A DNA stretch of 64,000 nucleotides from Streptomyces parvus (GTDB lineage: Bacteria > Actinomycetota > Actinomycetes > Streptomycetales > Streptomycetaceae), in assembly GCF_032121415.1 (NCBI RefSeq), contig NZ_CP135079.1, positions 5,704,001 to 5,768,000 of the forward strand. The letters are read 5' to 3'. How positions within the stretch are numbered: the stretch's first letter is position 1; each line of letters begins with the position of its first letter. The translations under genes were made by a program, and so were the position numbers. This document shows positions 33,182 through 41,457 of the stretch, piece after piece. The notes beneath the pieces are model-generated. The model saw only the letters and a program-made list of their open reading frames with translations, made no database searches and had not been told where the DNA came from.

Positions 33182-33215
33182 GAGGCCCACCACTCCACGG
33201 GGGGTGGTGGGCCTC
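33182..33215 (-). terminator. Terminator of the DUF5949 gene
   Basis: There is a perfect 12-base stem (gaggcccaccac at 33182-33193 with 33204-33215) and a ten-base loop, 25 bases beyond the DUF5949 stop on the minus strand. Confidence 0.7.
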
Positions 33216-33240
33216 GTCGACTGCGGGGCGGCGGAGGGCC

Positions 33241-33741
33241 TCAGCCGAGGGAGCGGACCGGGAGCAGACAGTGGGCGGCGGTGCGGACGACCTCCTCGTC
33301 GGCGGCGAAGGCCCGCAACTGGTCCTCGCTGACCGGCCGCCCGGGAACGGCCTCCGGCCACGGGGTCGTGGCGAACATCCCGTACACCTGGCCCTGCGTC
33401 CGCGCCGCGTCCAGCCACTCCGCGGGGGCGGGGTACTGCGCGCTGAGGTGAGGCAGGGTCAGGACGGCCTGGCCCGCCTGGACGAGAAGCTTCGCCTGGA
33501 TGCCCGTGCTCTCGGCGGCATCCTGGATCGGGCCGCCGACATGGAGGCCGGCGCGCTCCAGCGCGGCGCGCATGGCCTCGCGGCCGACCAACGGACCGTC
33601 CTGACCGTCACCCAGCGAGTACGCGAGGAGATAGGCGGTGTCCTGGTCCGCGTCGGGCTGCCGGCCGCTCCAGCCGATCAGGATCTGGGTGCCCAACTGG
33701 GCCGGGGTGAACATGCCGGTGGAGGCCTGGGGTGTGGTCAT
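33241..33741 (-). CDS. DUF5949 family protein
   Basis: The 166-residue cytoplasmic protein has no signal or membrane segment. TQILIGWSGRQPDADQDTAY and AYLLAYSLGDGQDGPLVGRE near the N-terminus match the actinobacterial DUF5949 family (recalled). The function is unknown. On the minus strand TAGGGT lies seven bases before the ATG, fitting a leaderless transcript. Confidence 0.7.
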   Translation of the reverse strand: MTTPQASTGMFTPAQLGTQILIGWSGRQPDADQDTAYLLAYSLGDGQDGPLVGREAMRAALERAGLHVGGPIQDAAESTGIQAKLLVQAGQAVLTLPHLSAQYPAPAEWLDAARTQGQVYGMFATTPWPEAVPGRPVSEDQLRAFAADEEVVRTAAHCLLPVRSLG

Positions 33742-33868
33742 GCTCGGCACCCTAACGGCCCCGGACCGGGGCCAATGCATGCGTATCACCCGATCGAGGG
33801 AGATTGCTGCCATCCTTCGCGGATAGGCATGCTCGAACGTCCCTCGACCGTGGTCCGGAATAAATCGG

Positions 33869-33899
33869 TTGACGGTGCTCCGGTGGGCCGGGCTAGGGT
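33869..33899 (+). promoter_or_regulatory. Promoter of the rsgA unit
   Basis: TTGACG (33869-33874) and TAGGGT (33894-33899) are 19 bases apart, a good match to the main vegetative promoter. The next features are a short ORF at 33965 and rsgA at 34097. Confidence 0.55.
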
Positions 33900-33964
33900 G
33901 GCCACCGTTCCGCCGGACGCCAGTTCCAGCGGAGAACCAGAGGAATCAGGAGGTGAGGACATTG

Positions 33965-34036
33965 ATGACTGTCGTTGCGATGGGCACTGCCCACAACCGG
34001 AAGAGCATCGTCCTCATCCCCGTGGCCACCGGCTGA
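33965..34036 (+). CDS. 23-residue upstream ORF before rsgA
   Basis: A short ORF encodes MTVVAMGTAHNRKSIVLIPV and ends ATG. It has the best ribosome binding site in the area (aggaggtgagg, 11 bases before the ATG) and lies 60 bases ahead of rsgA on the same transcript. It could be a leader peptide that controls rsgA, or a small protein. No homologue is recognised. Confidence 0.5.
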   Translation: MTVVAMGTAHNRKSIVLIPVATG

Positions 34037-34096
34037 CCACCTCTCTCCTTTCCGCGCCGAGCGCGCGCGCCGGGGCCACCCTGTGAAGGGTTTCCC

Positions 34097-35260
34097 TTGT
34101 CTTTCCCGCTTTCCTCCCTCTCTTCCTCCGCTGTCCCCTCCTCGCACCCGCTGACTCCGTACGGCTGGGACGAGGACTGGGCGGCAGCCTTCTCCCCGTA
34201 CGCAGAGCAAGGACTCGTGCCGGGCCGCGTCGTGCGCGTGGACCGCGGTCGCTGCGACGTGATCACCGCCGACGGCACGGTCCGCGCCGACACCGCGTTC
34301 GTCGTGCCCCGCGACCCGATGCGGATCGTCTGCACCGGCGACTGGGTGGCGCTCGACGCCGACGGCGACCCGCGCTTCGTCCGTACGCTGCTGCCGCGCC
34401 GTACCGCCTTCGTCCGCTCGACCTCCTCGCAGCGGTCCGAGGGCCAGGTGCTCGCGACCAACATCGACCACATCGCCATCTGCGTCTCGCTCGCCGTCGA
34501 GCTGGACCTCGGACGGGTCGAGCGGTTCCTCGCGCTCGCCCTGTCCAGCTCCGAGGGTGCCGCGCTGCTGGGCGACGGCTCCGGCGGGGAGCGGCACCCC
34601 CAGCCGATCGTGGTCCTGACCAAGGCCGACCTGGTGCCCGACGCGGTCACCCTGTCCCACCTCGTCCAGGACATCGAGGCCATCGCGCCCGGTGTCCAGG
34701 TGCTGCCCGTCAGCTCCACCACCGGCGAGGGGCTCGACGTCTTCGGCGCCATCGTCTCCGGCGGTACGAGCGTGCTGCTCGGCATCTCCGGCGCGGGCAA
34801 GTCCACTCTGGCCAACACCCTGCTCGGCGAGGACGTGATGGACGTACAGGCGGCCCGTGACGTCGACGGCAAGGGCCGGCACACCACCACGACCCGCAAC
34901 CTTCTGCTCCTGCCGCACGGAGGCGTCCTCATCGACACCCCCGGGCTGCGCGGTGTCGGCCTCTTCGACGCCGGGACCGGGGTCGGGGAGGTGTTCTCCG
35001 AGATCGAGGAGCTGGCCGAGGAGTGCCGGTTCCACGACTGCGCCCACGAGGCCGAGCCGGGATGCGCCGTCCTCGGCGCCCTGGAGGACGGGACCCTGCC
35101 CGAACGGCGCCTGGAGAGCTACCGCAAGCTGATCCGCGAGAACCAGCGGATCGTCGCCAAGACCGATGCCCGGGTACGCGCCGAGATCCTGCGGGGCTGG
35201 AAGAGCAAGGGCGCGGAGGGGCGCGCGGCCATGCAGGCCAAGCGCGGCCGGGTCCGGTAG
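34097..35260 (+). CDS. rsgA: Ribosome small-subunit GTPase RsgA
   Basis: The 387-residue GTPase has an N-terminal OB fold (about 40-115) and a circularly permuted GTPase domain with the order G4 (LTKADLV), G1 (GISGAGKST), G2 (RHTTTTR), G3 (DTPGLRG). A C-terminal zinc site follows (CRFHDCAHEAEPGC). It checks maturation of the 30S subunit and releases late assembly factors. The TTG at 34097 is supported by gaaggg seven bases upstream. Confidence 0.95.
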   Translation: MSFPLSSLSSSAVPSSHPLTPYGWDEDWAAAFSPYAEQGLVPGRVVRVDRGRCDVITADGTVRADTAFVVPRDPMRIVCTGDWVALDADGDPRFVRTLLPRRTAFVRSTSSQRSEGQVLATNIDHIAICVSLAVELDLGRVERFLALALSSSEGAALLGDGSGGERHPQPIVVLTKADLVPDAVTLSHLVQDIEAIAPGVQVLPVSSTTGEGLDVFGAIVSGGTSVLLGISGAGKSTLANTLLGEDVMDVQAARDVDGKGRHTTTTRNLLLLPHGGVLIDTPGLRGVGLFDAGTGVGEVFSEIEELAEECRFHDCAHEAEPGCAVLGALEDGTLPERRLESYRKLIRENQRIVAKTDARVRAEILRGWKSKGAEGRAAMQAKRGRVR

Positions 35261-35325
35261 CCGACACCACCGGGTTCGACGTCCGAAAACCGGCCGACAC
35301 CACCGGGTTCGACGTCCGAAAACCG
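35261..35325. repeat. 33-base tandem repeat, two copies
   Basis: The unit ccgacaccaccgggttcgac plus 13 more bases occurs twice without a gap, directly after the rsgA stop codon. It is non-coding on the plus strand. It may be slippage, or a duplicated binding or transcription stop site between rsgA and the ada-alkA gene. Confidence 0.8.
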
Positions 35326-35365
35326 CGAGTGCGGTGGCCCCGGCTGCCGCACACTGGACGGTGTG

Positions 35366-36748
35366 ATGGACGATCGGACCCGGTACGAGGCGGTGAGCAG
35401 CCGCGACGCACGGTTCGACGGAGCGTTCTTCTTCGCCGTCGTGACCACCGGCATCTACTGCCGGCCCAGCTGCCCCGCCGTCACCCCCAAACGCGCCAAC
35501 GTGCGCTTCTACCCCACCGCGGCGGCGGCCCAGGCGGGCGGCTTCCGGGCCTGCCGCCGCTGCCGTCCGGACGCCGTGCCCGGCTCCGCCGAGTGGAACG
35601 TCCGCGCGGACGTCGTCGGCCGGGCCATGCGCCTGATCGGCGACGGCGTCGTCGACCGCGAAGGCGTCCCCGGACTCGCCGGGCGACTCGGCTACAGCGC
35701 CCGGCAGGTCCAGCGCCAGCTCAACGCCGAACTGGGCGCGGGGCCCGTCGCGCTCGCCCGCGCCCAGCGCTCCCACACCGCCCGGGTGCTCCTCCAGACC
35801 ACGCCGCTGCCGGTCACCGAGATCGCCTTCGCCGCCGGGTTCGCCAGCGTGCGGCAGTTCAACGACACCATCCGGCGGATCTACGCCCGCACCCCCAGCG
35901 CCCTGCGTGCCGAAGCGGGTACGGGTCTCGGCGGTGGACGCCACGAGGGTCTGCGGGCCGGGATCCCGCTGCGGCTCGCCCATCGGGGCCCGTACGCCAC
36001 CGCCGCCCTGTTCGACCTGCTGGCCGCCGAGGCGGTCGCCCGGATCGAGGAGGTGGCGGGGCCGCCCGGCTCCCGCACCTACCGGCGCACTGTGCGGCTG
36101 CCGTGCGGCTCCGGGCTCGTCGCGGTCGACGAGGCGGCGCCCGGCGGCCCCTGGCTGGAGGCCCGGATCCAGCTCACCGACCTGCGCGACCTGACCACCG
36201 CCGTCCAGCGGGTCCGCCGCCTGTTCGACCTGGACGCCGACCCGTACGCCGTGGACGAGGCGCTGGCCGCCGACCCCCGGCTCGCCCCGCTGGCCGCCGC
36301 CCGCCCGGGGCTGCGTTCGCCGGGTGCGGCCGACCCGGAGGAGGCCGCGGTGCGGATCCTGGTGGGGCGGGCGGAGGCCGGGGAGCTGGTCGAGCGGTAC
36401 GGGAAGGCGCTGGACGTGCCCTGCGGCGGGCTCACCCACCTGTTCCCGGAGCCGGAGGTGCTCGCCGGTTCCGCCGAGGACCCGGCGCTGCGGGCCCTGG
36501 CCACCGCGCTCGCGGACGGACAACTGCGGCTGGACGCCGGGGCCGACCGGGACGAGGCGGAGGAGACGCTGCTGACGCTGCCCGGGATCGGCCGGTCCAC
36601 CGCCGCCCTGATCCGGATACGGGCGCTCGGCGACCCCGACGTGGACCCGTACGGAACACCGGGCGCGGAGCGGTGGCGGCCCTGGCGCTCCTATGCCGTG
36701 CGCCACCTGGAGACGGCGGGGGTCGCGGGGGCGGCTGCGCTCAGCTGA
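35366..36748 (+). CDS. Ada-AlkA fusion (methyl-phosphotriester sensor, HTH, eroded glycosylase)
   Basis: This 460-residue protein combines an Ada zinc domain (Cys32, Cys36, Cys63, Cys66; GIYCRPSCPA and CRRCRPDA), an AraC-type HTH (about 80-185) and an AlkA N-terminal plus helix-hairpin-helix glycosylase region (about 190-460). The sensor should accept methyl from DNA phosphotriesters at Cys32 and activate transcription. The glycosylase part looks damaged. The QQVSV-type segment after AVR is missing (EEAAVRILVGRAEAGELV), and the hairpin PGIGRSTAALIRIRALGDPD runs into WRPWRSYA without the usual 20-25 residues that hold the catalytic Asp. An ATG one codon after a GTG is taken as start. Confidence 0.82.
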   Translation: MDDRTRYEAVSSRDARFDGAFFFAVVTTGIYCRPSCPAVTPKRANVRFYPTAAAAQAGGFRACRRCRPDAVPGSAEWNVRADVVGRAMRLIGDGVVDREGVPGLAGRLGYSARQVQRQLNAELGAGPVALARAQRSHTARVLLQTTPLPVTEIAFAAGFASVRQFNDTIRRIYARTPSALRAEAGTGLGGGRHEGLRAGIPLRLAHRGPYATAALFDLLAAEAVARIEEVAGPPGSRTYRRTVRLPCGSGLVAVDEAAPGGPWLEARIQLTDLRDLTTAVQRVRRLFDLDADPYAVDEALAADPRLAPLAAARPGLRSPGAADPEEAAVRILVGRAEAGELVERYGKALDVPCGGLTHLFPEPEVLAGSAEDPALRALATALADGQLRLDAGADRDEAEETLLTLPGIGRSTAALIRIRALGDPDVDPYGTPGAERWRPWRSYAVRHLETAGVAGAAALS

Positions 36749-36815
36749 CGCGGGCCGCCGGGGACCGCTACTCGGCCCGGGGGCGCTCAGCTGAGGAGGA
36801 CCGCCGGGGACCGCT
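36737..36815. repeat. Imperfect 46-base-period direct repeat at the 3' end of ada-alkA
   Basis: 33-base units at 36737-36769 and 36783-36815 share gcgctcagctga and ccgccggggaccgct, with about five differences between. The first copy holds the stop codon of the gene. It is a local duplication. Confidence 0.7.
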
Positions 36816-36847
36816 TTTCGACCCGGAGGCGCCGGAACCACGGCTGC

Positions 36848-36870
36848 CCCGGGCCGCCGGACGGCCCGGG
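36848..36870. terminator. Terminator between convergent ada-alkA and DUF456 genes
   Basis: There is a perfect nine-base stem (cccgggccg/cggcccggg) with a five-base loop, ending directly at the DUF456 stop codon. It can serve both strands. Confidence 0.6.
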
Positions 36871-37353
36871 TCAGCCCCAGAGCACCGCGCCCAGCCAGGC
36901 GCCCGCCACCAGCAGGCAGCAGAACAGTTCCACCAGCACCGCGTAGCCCGTCGCCCGCATCACCGAGCGCATCGACGTCCAGGCCGCGCCCCGGCTGCCC
37001 AGGCGCAGCCGCTCCGCGCCGAAGACGCCCCCCACGTACCCGAGGACCCCGCCCACCACGGGCACCACGAAGAACCCGACGATCCCCGCGACCCCGCCGA
37101 TCATCAACGTCCGGCGGGGCGCCCCCGACTCACTCGGGCGGCGCGTCGGCAGCAGCGGTTTGAGGGCCTGGTTCAGCAGCATCAGCCCCGTCGCGCCGAT
37201 CAGGACGCCCCAGGCGGCCGGCGTCATGTCCGTCAGCGCCCACCACAGCACCGCCGCCCAGACGATCGCCTGCCCCGGCACACCCGGCAGCAGTACGCCG
37301 ACCAGACCCAGCAGCATGACCAGGCCGACGGCGACGAGCTGCCACACACTCAT
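36871..37353 (-). CDS. DUF456 membrane protein
   Basis: This 160-residue protein has four to five helices (LVAVGLVMLLGLVGVLLPGV, IVWAAVLWWALTDM, GGVAGIVGFFVVPVVGGVLG, AVLVELFCCLLVAGAWLGAV). LLPGVPGQAIV and VVGGVLGYVGGVFGAE are the glycine-rich signatures of the family. It is an inner-membrane protein of unknown function. Confidence 0.85.
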   Translation of the reverse strand: MSVWQLVAVGLVMLLGLVGVLLPGVPGQAIVWAAVLWWALTDMTPAAWGVLIGATGLMLLNQALKPLLPTRRPSESGAPRRTLMIGGVAGIVGFFVVPVVGGVLGYVGGVFGAERLRLGSRGAAWTSMRSVMRATGYAVLVELFCCLLVAGAWLGAVLWG

Positions 37354-37449
37354 CTGACCAGCGTGCCGGAGAGTCTCCGGCTCCGCCCGTCAGCACACCC
37401 CGGCCACCTGCGGCGATGAGGCGCCGGGGGCGGCTGCGGGCCGTGGACC

Positions 37450-38442
37450 TCAGGCCCCCGATCCGGTACGGGCCACCCAGCCACGCTCGTACGCATGCCA
37501 GCCCAGCTGGAGCCGGGTCGAGACGCCGGTCAGCTCCATCAGGCCCTTGACCCGGCGCTGCACGGTCCGCAGCCCCAGATCCAGCTGCTTGGCCACACTG
37601 GCGTCGGTCAGCCCCGCCAGCAGCAGGGACAGGATCTCCAGGTCCGTCGGATCCGGTCCCACACCGTCCTCGCGCACCCCGCCGGCCTCGCCCAGACGCA
37701 GCGGCATGGCATCGCGCCACACCGCCTCGAACAGGCCCATCAGCGACTCCAGCAGACCGCTGGCGTGCACCACCAGGGCCGCGGGCTCCGCGCCCCGCGC
37801 GGTCAGCGGGACCATCGCGAGGCTCCCGTCGGCCACCACCAGCTTCGTCGGCACCCGGTCCACCACCCGGCACCGCTCGTCCCGGCTCAGCGCCGCCGAC
37901 AGCTCCAGGATCCCGTACGGCGTCGACAGCACCTCGCGCTCGACCACCACCCGGTAGCTCACACCGCGCGAGGCGGCCCGCTCCTCGGACTCGTTCTCCA
38001 TCCCGGTCACCGCGATCGGCTTCCCGGTCACCAGGGCGCACACCTCGGACACCGCGCCCAGCTGCAACTGATGGAAGCGCTGGGTGACGGCGCTCGCCCC
38101 CGTCACCACCTCCACCAGATCGTGCACCGCAGGTTCGCTCGCCTCGGCCCGGTACTCCTCGGCGAGCAGGGCGGACGCCAGCTCCGCCTGTTCCAGCTCG
38201 TGCCGCTGCTGGATCAGCAACGCGCCGAGCGCCACCCCGGGCGGCGCCGCCACCCAGCGGCCGGGGCGGGCCGAGGACTGCGCGGCAAGCCCCTGCTGCT
38301 CCAGCCGCCGCAGGACGCGTTCGGCGTCCGCCTCCGGAAGCGCCAGCCGGTGTGCGAGATCGGTGAGCTCCGCGGCTCCCGCCGCGACGAGCGCGCGGTA
38401 CGCGGTCTCCTGTCTCTCGTCGAGACCAATGGCCCCCAGCAT
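37450..38442 (-). CDS. LuxR-type regulator with TrmB-like N-terminus
   Basis: The 330-residue regulator has an N-terminal TrmB-like winged helix (LDERQETAYRALVAAGAAEL) and a C-terminal LuxR HTH (about 270-325; TDLEILSLLLAGLTDASVAK, TVQRRVKGLMELTGV). Proteins of this group are often divergent from secreted subtilisin genes in Streptomyces (recalled). The divergent neighbour here is the remnant of such a gene, so this may be a regulator left without its target. The ATG at 38442 has ggggagg before it. Confidence 0.82.
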   Translation of the reverse strand: MLGAIGLDERQETAYRALVAAGAAELTDLAHRLALPEADAERVLRRLEQQGLAAQSSARPGRWVAAPPGVALGALLIQQRHELEQAELASALLAEEYRAEASEPAVHDLVEVVTGASAVTQRFHQLQLGAVSEVCALVTGKPIAVTGMENESEERAASRGVSYRVVVEREVLSTPYGILELSAALSRDERCRVVDRVPTKLVVADGSLAMVPLTARGAEPAALVVHASGLLESLMGLFEAVWRDAMPLRLGEAGGVREDGVGPDPTDLEILSLLLAGLTDASVAKQLDLGLRTVQRRVKGLMELTGVSTRLQLGWHAYERGWVARTGSGA

Positions 38443-38652
38443 TCTCCGACCTCCCCGGACGTGGCTGATCGCGCATCGCGGCGCCCCTGCGGCGGGTGGC
38501 GCGTGGCGAGAAAGGGCCACGGCGTAAACCCGCCGCCCACATCATCCCCCGTACCCCTGGCCCCTCTGCGAGTGTGGCGCCACCGCAGCACCAACAACCA
38601 CCGGGATACAGCGTCTTGGGCTGTTTCGTTCCGGAATGACCTGCGGAGAGCG

Positions 38653-39576
38653 ATGCGCCCGATATCGCGTACGGACTGGGAACGGCGGCCGCCGCCGTGC
38701 TCGCCGGCACCGTGAGCGCGCCGTCGGTGGCCGCGCCACCGGACGGGCGAGACGCGAACAGACCGATCACCGGGAGCGCGGCCACCGCCGCCACGGACCC
38801 GAAGCCCGTCACGCTGACGCTCGTGACCGGCGACCGGGTGCTGGTGACCACGGACGCCTCGGGCGCGCCCGCCGCCTCCGCCCTGCCCCGCGCGGACGGC
38901 AGCGTGCCCCTCGTCCAGACCCGGCAGTCCGGCCCCGACCTGTACGTCTACCCCGAGTCCGCCGTGTCCGCGCTCGCCGCCGGAACCGTGGACGAGGAGC
39001 TGTTCGACGTCACCGGGCTGATCCGCCAGGGCTACGACGACAGCCGCGCCGACTCCGTCCCGCTGATCGCCACCTGCACCGGCGACACCGCCCGCCGCAC
39101 CCTCGTGACCCCGCGCGGGGCCGAGCGCGGAGCGGCCCTCGACATCATCGGCGGACTCGCGCTCAAGGCGGACAAGAAGCTCGCCGCCGACTTCCGGGCC
39201 GACCTCACCGCACCCCGCTCCCGTTCGGGCTCCGGCCTCAAGAAGCTCTGGCTCGACCGCATGTCGCTGGCGCTACGACGTGCCCGCCGACGGCATGAAG
39301 ACGGTCCCCGCGAAGAACGGCCGGCGGATCGGGCTCGCCGCGACCGGGCACGCCGGGTACACCCCCGGTGAACTCACCGGTGCGAAGGTCTCGTTCAGCT
39401 ACGACGGCGGCGAGACCTGGCACGCGGCCGCCACCGCGCGGGAAGGCGGCCGCTGGACGGCGACCGTCGACCACGCGGACGCGGCCGGCAAGTCCGTCAC
39501 CCTGCGGACGGAGCTGACCGACGCGAACGGCAACTCCGTCGTCCAGACCGTCAACGACGCGTACGCCGTGCGCTGA
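38653..39576 (+). pseudogene. Remnant of a secreted subtilisin-like peptidase
   Basis: A signal peptide start (ATG 38653 with ggagag before it) is followed by a frameshift near 38670, then the N-terminal proregion (VTLTLVTGDRVLVTTDASGA, DLYVYPESAVSALAAGTVDE, KKLWLDR). Near 39260-39270 the frame changes again, straight into the C-terminal end (YDVPADGMKTVPAKNGRRIG, VSFSYDGGETWHAAA, NSVVQTVNDAYAVR). The whole catalytic domain, with Asp, His and Ser, is gone; about 800-900 residues are lost compared with the intact relative at 60774. It is non-functional. Confidence 0.85.
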
Positions 39577-39772
39577 TGAGCGGGCAGGGCGGGCCGCTGA
39601 ACCGAAGATCGGCTGAGCGTATGACCGGCTGAAACGCCGAGAAGCCGATCACTCCGACCGGTCCGCCGGGTGTCCTTCCCGTGGGGGTGGGGCCGCCCGG
39701 CGGACCCTGTTTACGGGCCACTTTTTCCCGATGCCCCGTTTTCGGGCCGCCTTCGCGGTGGACAATAAGGGC

Positions 39773-41344
39773 ATGAGTCAGCAGGGGGAGAAGCCCGCCG
39801 CCCACGAGGACGACTGGTGGCGCAAGCTCTACGACGAGTCCGCGCCGGACACCGGTCCCAGCCGCGCGGCCGACAGCCTCGACGACCGCTTCGACTCCGT
39901 GTCGGACACGGTGAGCAGGCCGTCGGACGACCACCGGGCCACCGTGCGGGAAACGGTCCGGGACGCGTACGCGTCCGAGGATCCGTTCGCGGACCGCTAC
40001 GAGTCCCCGGCCCCGGTGGTGATCCCGGACCCGTCGGTGGCAGCGGGGCCGCTTCAGGACCCGGGCCCGCCCGCATCCCCGCCGCCTCCGGCCCCGTCCC
40101 CGGCACCCGCCCGGCCGTCGGGCGCGGCCCGGACAAAGGCCCCCGCCCCGCCCGCGGCCCCCGGCCTCGTGCCGGACCCCCGGGTCCCGCCATCCCCACC
40201 CCCCACCACAGCCTTCCCCGCACCCTGGGAAGCGCCCGGCGGGCAGGCGGGGCCCCGGACCTTCGCAGCGCCGCGGGTGCCCGCTCCGTACGAGGCTGAC
40301 GCGTCATCCGAAGCTGACGTCGCCCCCGACCCCAGCGCGCTGTACGAACTGCCGCCCGATCCCGCGGTCGCCACCGACCTGCGGCCCGCCGTCGGGCATC
40401 TGGGGGACCGGCCGCCCACCTACGACGCCGAACCCGCCGCCCTGCCCTCCGCCACCTCGGAGAATCTCGAAGGCCTCGTCCCCGACACCGTTCTGGACGG
40501 CGCGCGCTATGGGACGTACACCCTGCGCACCGCCTCCGTGCGCGGCGACTCCGCCCGGTTCCGCGGCGAACCCCGGCGAGACGGGCTGCTCACCGCCCGC
40601 TTCGGGGCAGCCGAGAGCGCCCTCGTCCTCGTCGCCGTGGCGGGCGGCAGGCGGGACGGCGAGGCGGCCCACCTCGCCGCGGCCGACGCCTGCCGCTGGA
40701 TCGGCGGGGCCGTCGCCCGCAGCCACCTCCGGCTGTCCGAGGACATAAGAGCGGGGCGCCGGGGCGACCTCAAGTCCGGGCTGCACCGGCTCACCGACCG
40801 TACGTACGGCAAGCTGCGCGCCCGCGCCGCCGAACTGGGCGTCGAGCCCGACGCGTACACCGCGAGCCTCCGCTGCCTCCTGCTGTCCGCCGACCCCGAC
40901 TGCCGCACCCGGGTCTTCTTCGGCGTCGGCAGCGGCGGCCTCTTCCGGCTCCGCGACGGGCTCTGGCAGGACCTGGAGCCCTCCATCCCCGAGGGCCGGG
41001 CCGCGCGGCCCGGCGACGAGCCGGAGGCGGGACCGGACGGCGACCGGCTCACCATGGACCTCCAGATCACCGGCTCGGCGTTCCCGAACGCCGATGGCCC
41101 CCCGCAGCCGCCCGGCCGGCCCTTCCGGTTCCGGGCCTCCGTGGCGCGGCCCGGCGACACGCTCATGCTGTGCAGCAACGGACTCGCCGAGCCCATGCGC
41201 GGCGAGCCGGCGCTCCCCGGCGAGCTGGCCGAGCGCTGGGGGAGCGCGGAGCCGCCCGGGCTGCCCGCCTTTCTCGCCGACACCCAGCTCCGGATCAAGG
41301 GGTACGCCGACGACCGCACCTGCGCCGCCGTCTGGGAGGCGTAA
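39773..41344 (+). CDS. PP2C-like protein with disordered N-terminus
   Basis: This 523-residue protein has an N-terminal half (1-235) that is acidic, then Pro/Ala-rich and probably disordered. The second half (240-523) follows the PP2C fold as found in Streptomyces (TASVRGDSARFRGEPRRDGL, GDTLMLCSNGLAEPMRGEP, KGYADDRTCAAVWEA). The metal-binding DGxGG motif is replaced by VAVAGGRRDGEA, while the C-terminal Asp pair (ADDRT) remains, so activity is doubtful and a binding or adaptor role is possible. GACAAT upstream may be a -10 box of a leaderless transcript. Confidence 0.78.
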   Translation: MSQQGEKPAAHEDDWWRKLYDESAPDTGPSRAADSLDDRFDSVSDTVSRPSDDHRATVRETVRDAYASEDPFADRYESPAPVVIPDPSVAAGPLQDPGPPASPPPPAPSPAPARPSGAARTKAPAPPAAPGLVPDPRVPPSPPPTTAFPAPWEAPGGQAGPRTFAAPRVPAPYEADASSEADVAPDPSALYELPPDPAVATDLRPAVGHLGDRPPTYDAEPAALPSATSENLEGLVPDTVLDGARYGTYTLRTASVRGDSARFRGEPRRDGLLTARFGAAESALVLVAVAGGRRDGEAAHLAAADACRWIGGAVARSHLRLSEDIRAGRRGDLKSGLHRLTDRTYGKLRARAAELGVEPDAYTASLRCLLLSADPDCRTRVFFGVGSGGLFRLRDGLWQDLEPSIPEGRAARPGDEPEAGPDGDRLTMDLQITGSAFPNADGPPQPPGRPFRFRASVARPGDTLMLCSNGLAEPMRGEPALPGELAERWGSAEPPGLPAFLADTQLRIKGYADDRTCAAVWEA

Positions 41345-41370
41345 CCACGCGCGCCGTGGGTTGATGGATT

Positions 41371-41406
41371 CCGGAGCCGGCGAAACGGTGTGTTTCGCCG
41401 CTCCGG
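41371..41406 (+). terminator. Terminator of the PP2C-like gene
   Basis: A 15-base stem (ccggagccggcgaaac with gtttcgccgctccgg, one bulged c) lies 26 bases after the stop codon. Confidence 0.75.
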
Positions 41407-41457
41407 TCCACGGACAACCGAAGTGCACGGAGCACGGGCAAGGAAGGGCGCGCACCC

